Origin: Arthrobacter_M sp030063245
GTDB lineage: Bacteria > Actinomycetota > Actinomycetes > Actinomycetales > Micrococcaceae
DNA: 64,000 nucleotides
Assembly (NCBI RefSeq): GCF_051131705.1
Contig: NZ_CP180316.1
Location: 2,728,001 to 2,792,000 of the forward strand
Direction of reading: 5' to 3'
Of this stretch, positions 61,838 through 64,000 are shown one piece after another. The position numbers and the translations under genes were made by a program. The notes below the pieces were generated by a model. It did not search any database. It saw only the letters and a program-made list of their open reading frames with translations, and was not told where the DNA came from. The number at the start of each line of letters is the position of its first letter. The stretch's first letter is position 1.

Positions 61838-62437
61838 CTACGTCCGCGCCGGGAGGGTGGTGGGCTTGAACGCGGGACGGGTGGCCTCGAAGGCGGTGAT
61901 GTCCACTTCTTGGCGCAGGGTCAGGCCGATGTCGTCCAGCCCCTCCAGCAACCGCCAGCGGGTGTAGTCATCGATGGAAAACGGCGCCACAACGGTGCCG
62001 CAGTGCACGGTTTTGCTGTCCAGATCCACGGTGATCTCGGTGCCCGGCGCGTTCTCCAGCACCTTCCAGATCAGCTCGATGTCATCCTGCGCCAACTCGG
62101 CGGCCAGCAGCCCCTGCTTGCCCGAATTGCCCCGGAAAATGTCCGCAAACCGGGAGGAAAGCACGGCCTTGAACCCGAAGTCCTTCAGCGCCCAGACGGC
62201 GTGCTCCCGCGAGGACCCGGTGCCGAAGTCCGCGCCGGCCACCAGCACGGAGCCTGCGTCAAAGGGCTTCTGGTTGAGAATGAACTCGGGATTCTTCCGC
62301 CAGCTGGAAAACAGCGCATCCTCGAAGCCGGTGCGGGTGATGCGCTTAAGGTACACGGCAGGAATGATCTGATCCGTATCGATATTGCTCTGCCGCAGCG
62401 GGACGCCGATTCCGGTATGCGTGGTGAATTTCTCCAT
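61838..62437 (-). CDS. leuD: 3-isopropylmalate dehydratase small subunit
   Basis: 199 residues, usual length. With LeuC isomerises 2- to 3-isopropylmalate in leucine synthesis. Motifs GVPLRQSNIDTDQIIPAVYL, KRITRTGFEDALFSSWRKNP, GADFGTGSSREHAVWALKDF and RFADIFRGNSGKQGLLAAEL are the LeuD signature. ATG at 62437 follows GGAGACAG. Nine bases after leuC. Confidence 0.96.
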   Translation of the reverse strand: MEKFTTHTGIGVPLRQSNIDTDQIIPAVYLKRITRTGFEDALFSSWRKNPEFILNQKPFDAGSVLVAGADFGTGSSREHAVWALKDFGFKAVLSSRFADIFRGNSGKQGLLAAELAQDDIELIWKVLENAPGTEITVDLDSKTVHCGTVVAPFSIDDYTRWRLLEGLDDIGLTLRQEVDITAFEATRPAFKPTTLPART

Positions 62438-62446
62438 GACTGTCTC

Positions 62447-63997
62447 CTAGCTGACCGTGGACTCGGCGTACGGGGATTCGGCAGGCTCTGCCACCGAGGC
62501 GGGATCCGCCAGCGGGCTGCCGGTGTCCGGCTCAGTGCGCGGGGGCAGGTCCGACGGCGAACTGAGCGTTCCACGCACAGCCGTGGCCGCGGCAACAACC
62601 GGGGACACCAAATGGGTGCGCCCGCCCTTGCCCTGCCGGCCCTCGAAGTTGCGGTTCGACGTGGAGGCGCAGCGCTCCCCCGGTGCCAACTGGTCCGGGT
62701 TCATGCCCAGGCACATCGAGCAGCCGGCGAAGCGCCATTCCGCACCGAAGTCCGTGAACACCTTGTCCAGCCCCTCGGCCTCGGCATCCAACCGGACGCG
62801 GGCGGAGCCGGGCACCACCAACATGCGGATCTTCGGATCCTTGGTGCGTCCGCGGATGATGTCCGCCGCGGCGCGCAGATCCTCGACGCGGGAGTTGGTG
62901 CAGGAGCCCAGGAAGACGGTATCCACCCGGATGTCCTTCATCGGCGTGCCGGCCGCCAGGTCCATGTACGCCAGCGCCCGCTCCGCCGCGGCCTTCGCAT
63001 TCTCGTCGCCAAAGTCCTCCGGCGACGGCACGCTGCCGCTGAGAGATACGCCCTGCCCCGGGTTGGTCCCCCAGGTGACGAACGGCTCCAACGTGTCGGC
63101 GTCGAGGTCAACAGCGGCGTCGAAAGTGGCGCCGTCGTCGGTCTTCAAAGTTTTCCAATAGTCGACGGCGGCATCCCAGTCGGCGCCCTGCGGCGCGTGC
63201 GGGCGGCCCTTGAGGAACTCGAAAGTCGTCTCGTCCGGGGCCACCATGCCGGCGCGCGCCCCCGCTTCAATGGACATGTTGCAGATGGTCATCCGGGCTT
63301 CCATGGACAGCGCGCGGATGGCCGAGCCGCGGTATTCCAGCACGTAGCCCTGACCGCCGCCGGTGCCGATTTTGGCGATCACGGCCAGGATGATGTCCTT
63401 GGAGCTTACGCCCGGACGCAGGGTGCCTTCGACGTTAATGGCCATGGTTTTGAACGGCTTCAACGGCAGCGTCTGGGTGGCCATCACATGCTCTACCTCG
63501 GAGGTGCCGATGCCCATCGCCAGGGCTCCGAACGCCCCGTGCGTGGAGGTGTGCGAGTCGCCGCAGACCACCGTCATACCCGGCTGGGTGAGGCCGAGCT
63601 GCGGGCCGATGATGTGCACAATGCCTTGGTTGGCATCGCCGAGGGAGTGCAGGCGGACGCCGAATTCACGGCAGTTTTCGCGCAGCTTTTCGATCTGAGT
63701 CCGGCTGGTCAGGTCCGCAATCGGCTTGTCGATCGCCAGCGTCGGGGTGTTGTGGTCCTCGGTGGCGATGGTCAGGTCCGGGCGGCGCAGCGGACGGCCG
63801 GCTAGGCGAAGCCCCTCAAAAGCCTGCGGGGAGGTGACCTCATGGATCAGATGAAGGTCGATGTAGAGCAGATCGGGCTGGGCAGCGTCTCCCGTACCCT
63901 CGCCCTTGCGGACAATGTGGTCCTCCCAGACCTTTTCCGCCAGGGTCTTCGCCCCGGCTGAGCGGCGTCCGGCAATCCGGTGATCCGCCGGTTGCAC
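62447..63997 (-). CDS. leuC: 3-isopropylmalate dehydratase large subunit
   Basis: 516 residues from a GTG at 63997; the family N-terminus (KTLAEKVWEDHIV) starts about 17 residues in, so the true start is this GTG or lies beyond the window edge. Aconitase-fold Fe-S enzyme: VVCGDSHTSTHGAFGALAMG, and the 4Fe-4S ligands in FLGSCTNSRVEDL and the AGCSMCLGMNPD pair, all present. The last about 45 residues after VSPVVAAATAVRGTLSSP are a Pro/Ser-rich extension beyond usual LeuC. Pairs with leuD. Confidence 0.95.
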   Translation of the reverse strand: MQPADHRIAGRRSAGAKTLAEKVWEDHIVRKGEGTGDAAQPDLLYIDLHLIHEVTSPQAFEGLRLAGRPLRRPDLTIATEDHNTPTLAIDKPIADLTSRTQIEKLRENCREFGVRLHSLGDANQGIVHIIGPQLGLTQPGMTVVCGDSHTSTHGAFGALAMGIGTSEVEHVMATQTLPLKPFKTMAINVEGTLRPGVSSKDIILAVIAKIGTGGGQGYVLEYRGSAIRALSMEARMTICNMSIEAGARAGMVAPDETTFEFLKGRPHAPQGADWDAAVDYWKTLKTDDGATFDAAVDLDADTLEPFVTWGTNPGQGVSLSGSVPSPEDFGDENAKAAAERALAYMDLAAGTPMKDIRVDTVFLGSCTNSRVEDLRAAADIIRGRTKDPKIRMLVVPGSARVRLDAEAEGLDKVFTDFGAEWRFAGCSMCLGMNPDQLAPGERCASTSNRNFEGRQGKGGRTHLVSPVVAAATAVRGTLSSPSDLPPRTEPDTGSPLADPASVAEPAESPYAESTVS

Positions 63998-64000
63998 GGA

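Noticed and set aside
61730..63805. Long rightward frame of 691 codons opposite leuD and leuC
   Set aside because: Runs antisense to two well-recognised genes; composition is Arg/Gly/His-rich, as expected for shadows in GC-rich DNA.

Overview
The window is chromosomal DNA of a high-GC Gram-positive bacterium. The gene set, GC-rich codon use, frequent GTG/TTG starts and the block leuC-leuD-murA-plsC-gpsA-ddl ... thiL-DAK-recG-rsmD point to an actinobacterium of the Arthrobacter/Micrococcaceae type; this is inferred from family content, not from a database search.

Layout. 1-8.3 kb is accessory DNA: a glutamine-amidotransferase-like gene and a divergent LacI regulator separated by two operator-like pseudo-palindromes, a metallo-beta-lactamase-fold hydrolase, an IS630 element, an IS110 element with a long structured noncoding end, a YetF-type membrane protein, wecB, and a decayed gene. 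8.4-13.4 kb is a leftward housekeeping operon thiL-DAK-recG-rsmD. 13.5-27.8 kb runs rightward: a SanA/ElyC-type protein, a small membrane protein, then a surface-polymer block (LicC-like nucleotidyltransferase, Tat-type metallophosphoesterase, two giant CDP-glycerol-type polymerases, an alpha/beta hydrolase and a glycosyltransferase). 27.8-35.3 kb is a graveyard of nested insertion sequences. 35.3-40.4 kb holds two secreted FnIII-endonuclease/exonuclease/phosphatase proteins and a lipoprotein. 40.4-52.8 kb is one leftward nine-gene operon (surface protein, two GT4s, TagG/TagH-like ABC exporter, CgeB/GT2 glycosyltransferase, WecC-like dehydrogenase, two TarM-like glucosyltransferases), closed by a strong two-way terminator. 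53-55.5 kb has DUF3515 and GH79-like genes. 55.8-64 kb is the leftward core block ddl-gpsA-plsC-murA, an orphan AbiEi-like gene, and leuD-leuC.

How it fits together. WecB and WecC would supply UDP-ManNAcA; the LicC-like enzyme may supply a CDP-activated alcohol; the TagF-like proteins would polymerise or transfer glycerol-phosphate-type units; the ABC pair would export the chain; TarM-like enzymes would glycosylate it; and the secreted phosphoesterases may trim it. The whole 40-kb locus sits between ddl and thiL, which are usually close together in actinobacteria, so it looks like an envelope-polymer island placed within a conserved cell-wall block and later damaged by insertion sequences.

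No rRNA, tRNA or CRISPR array was recognised.
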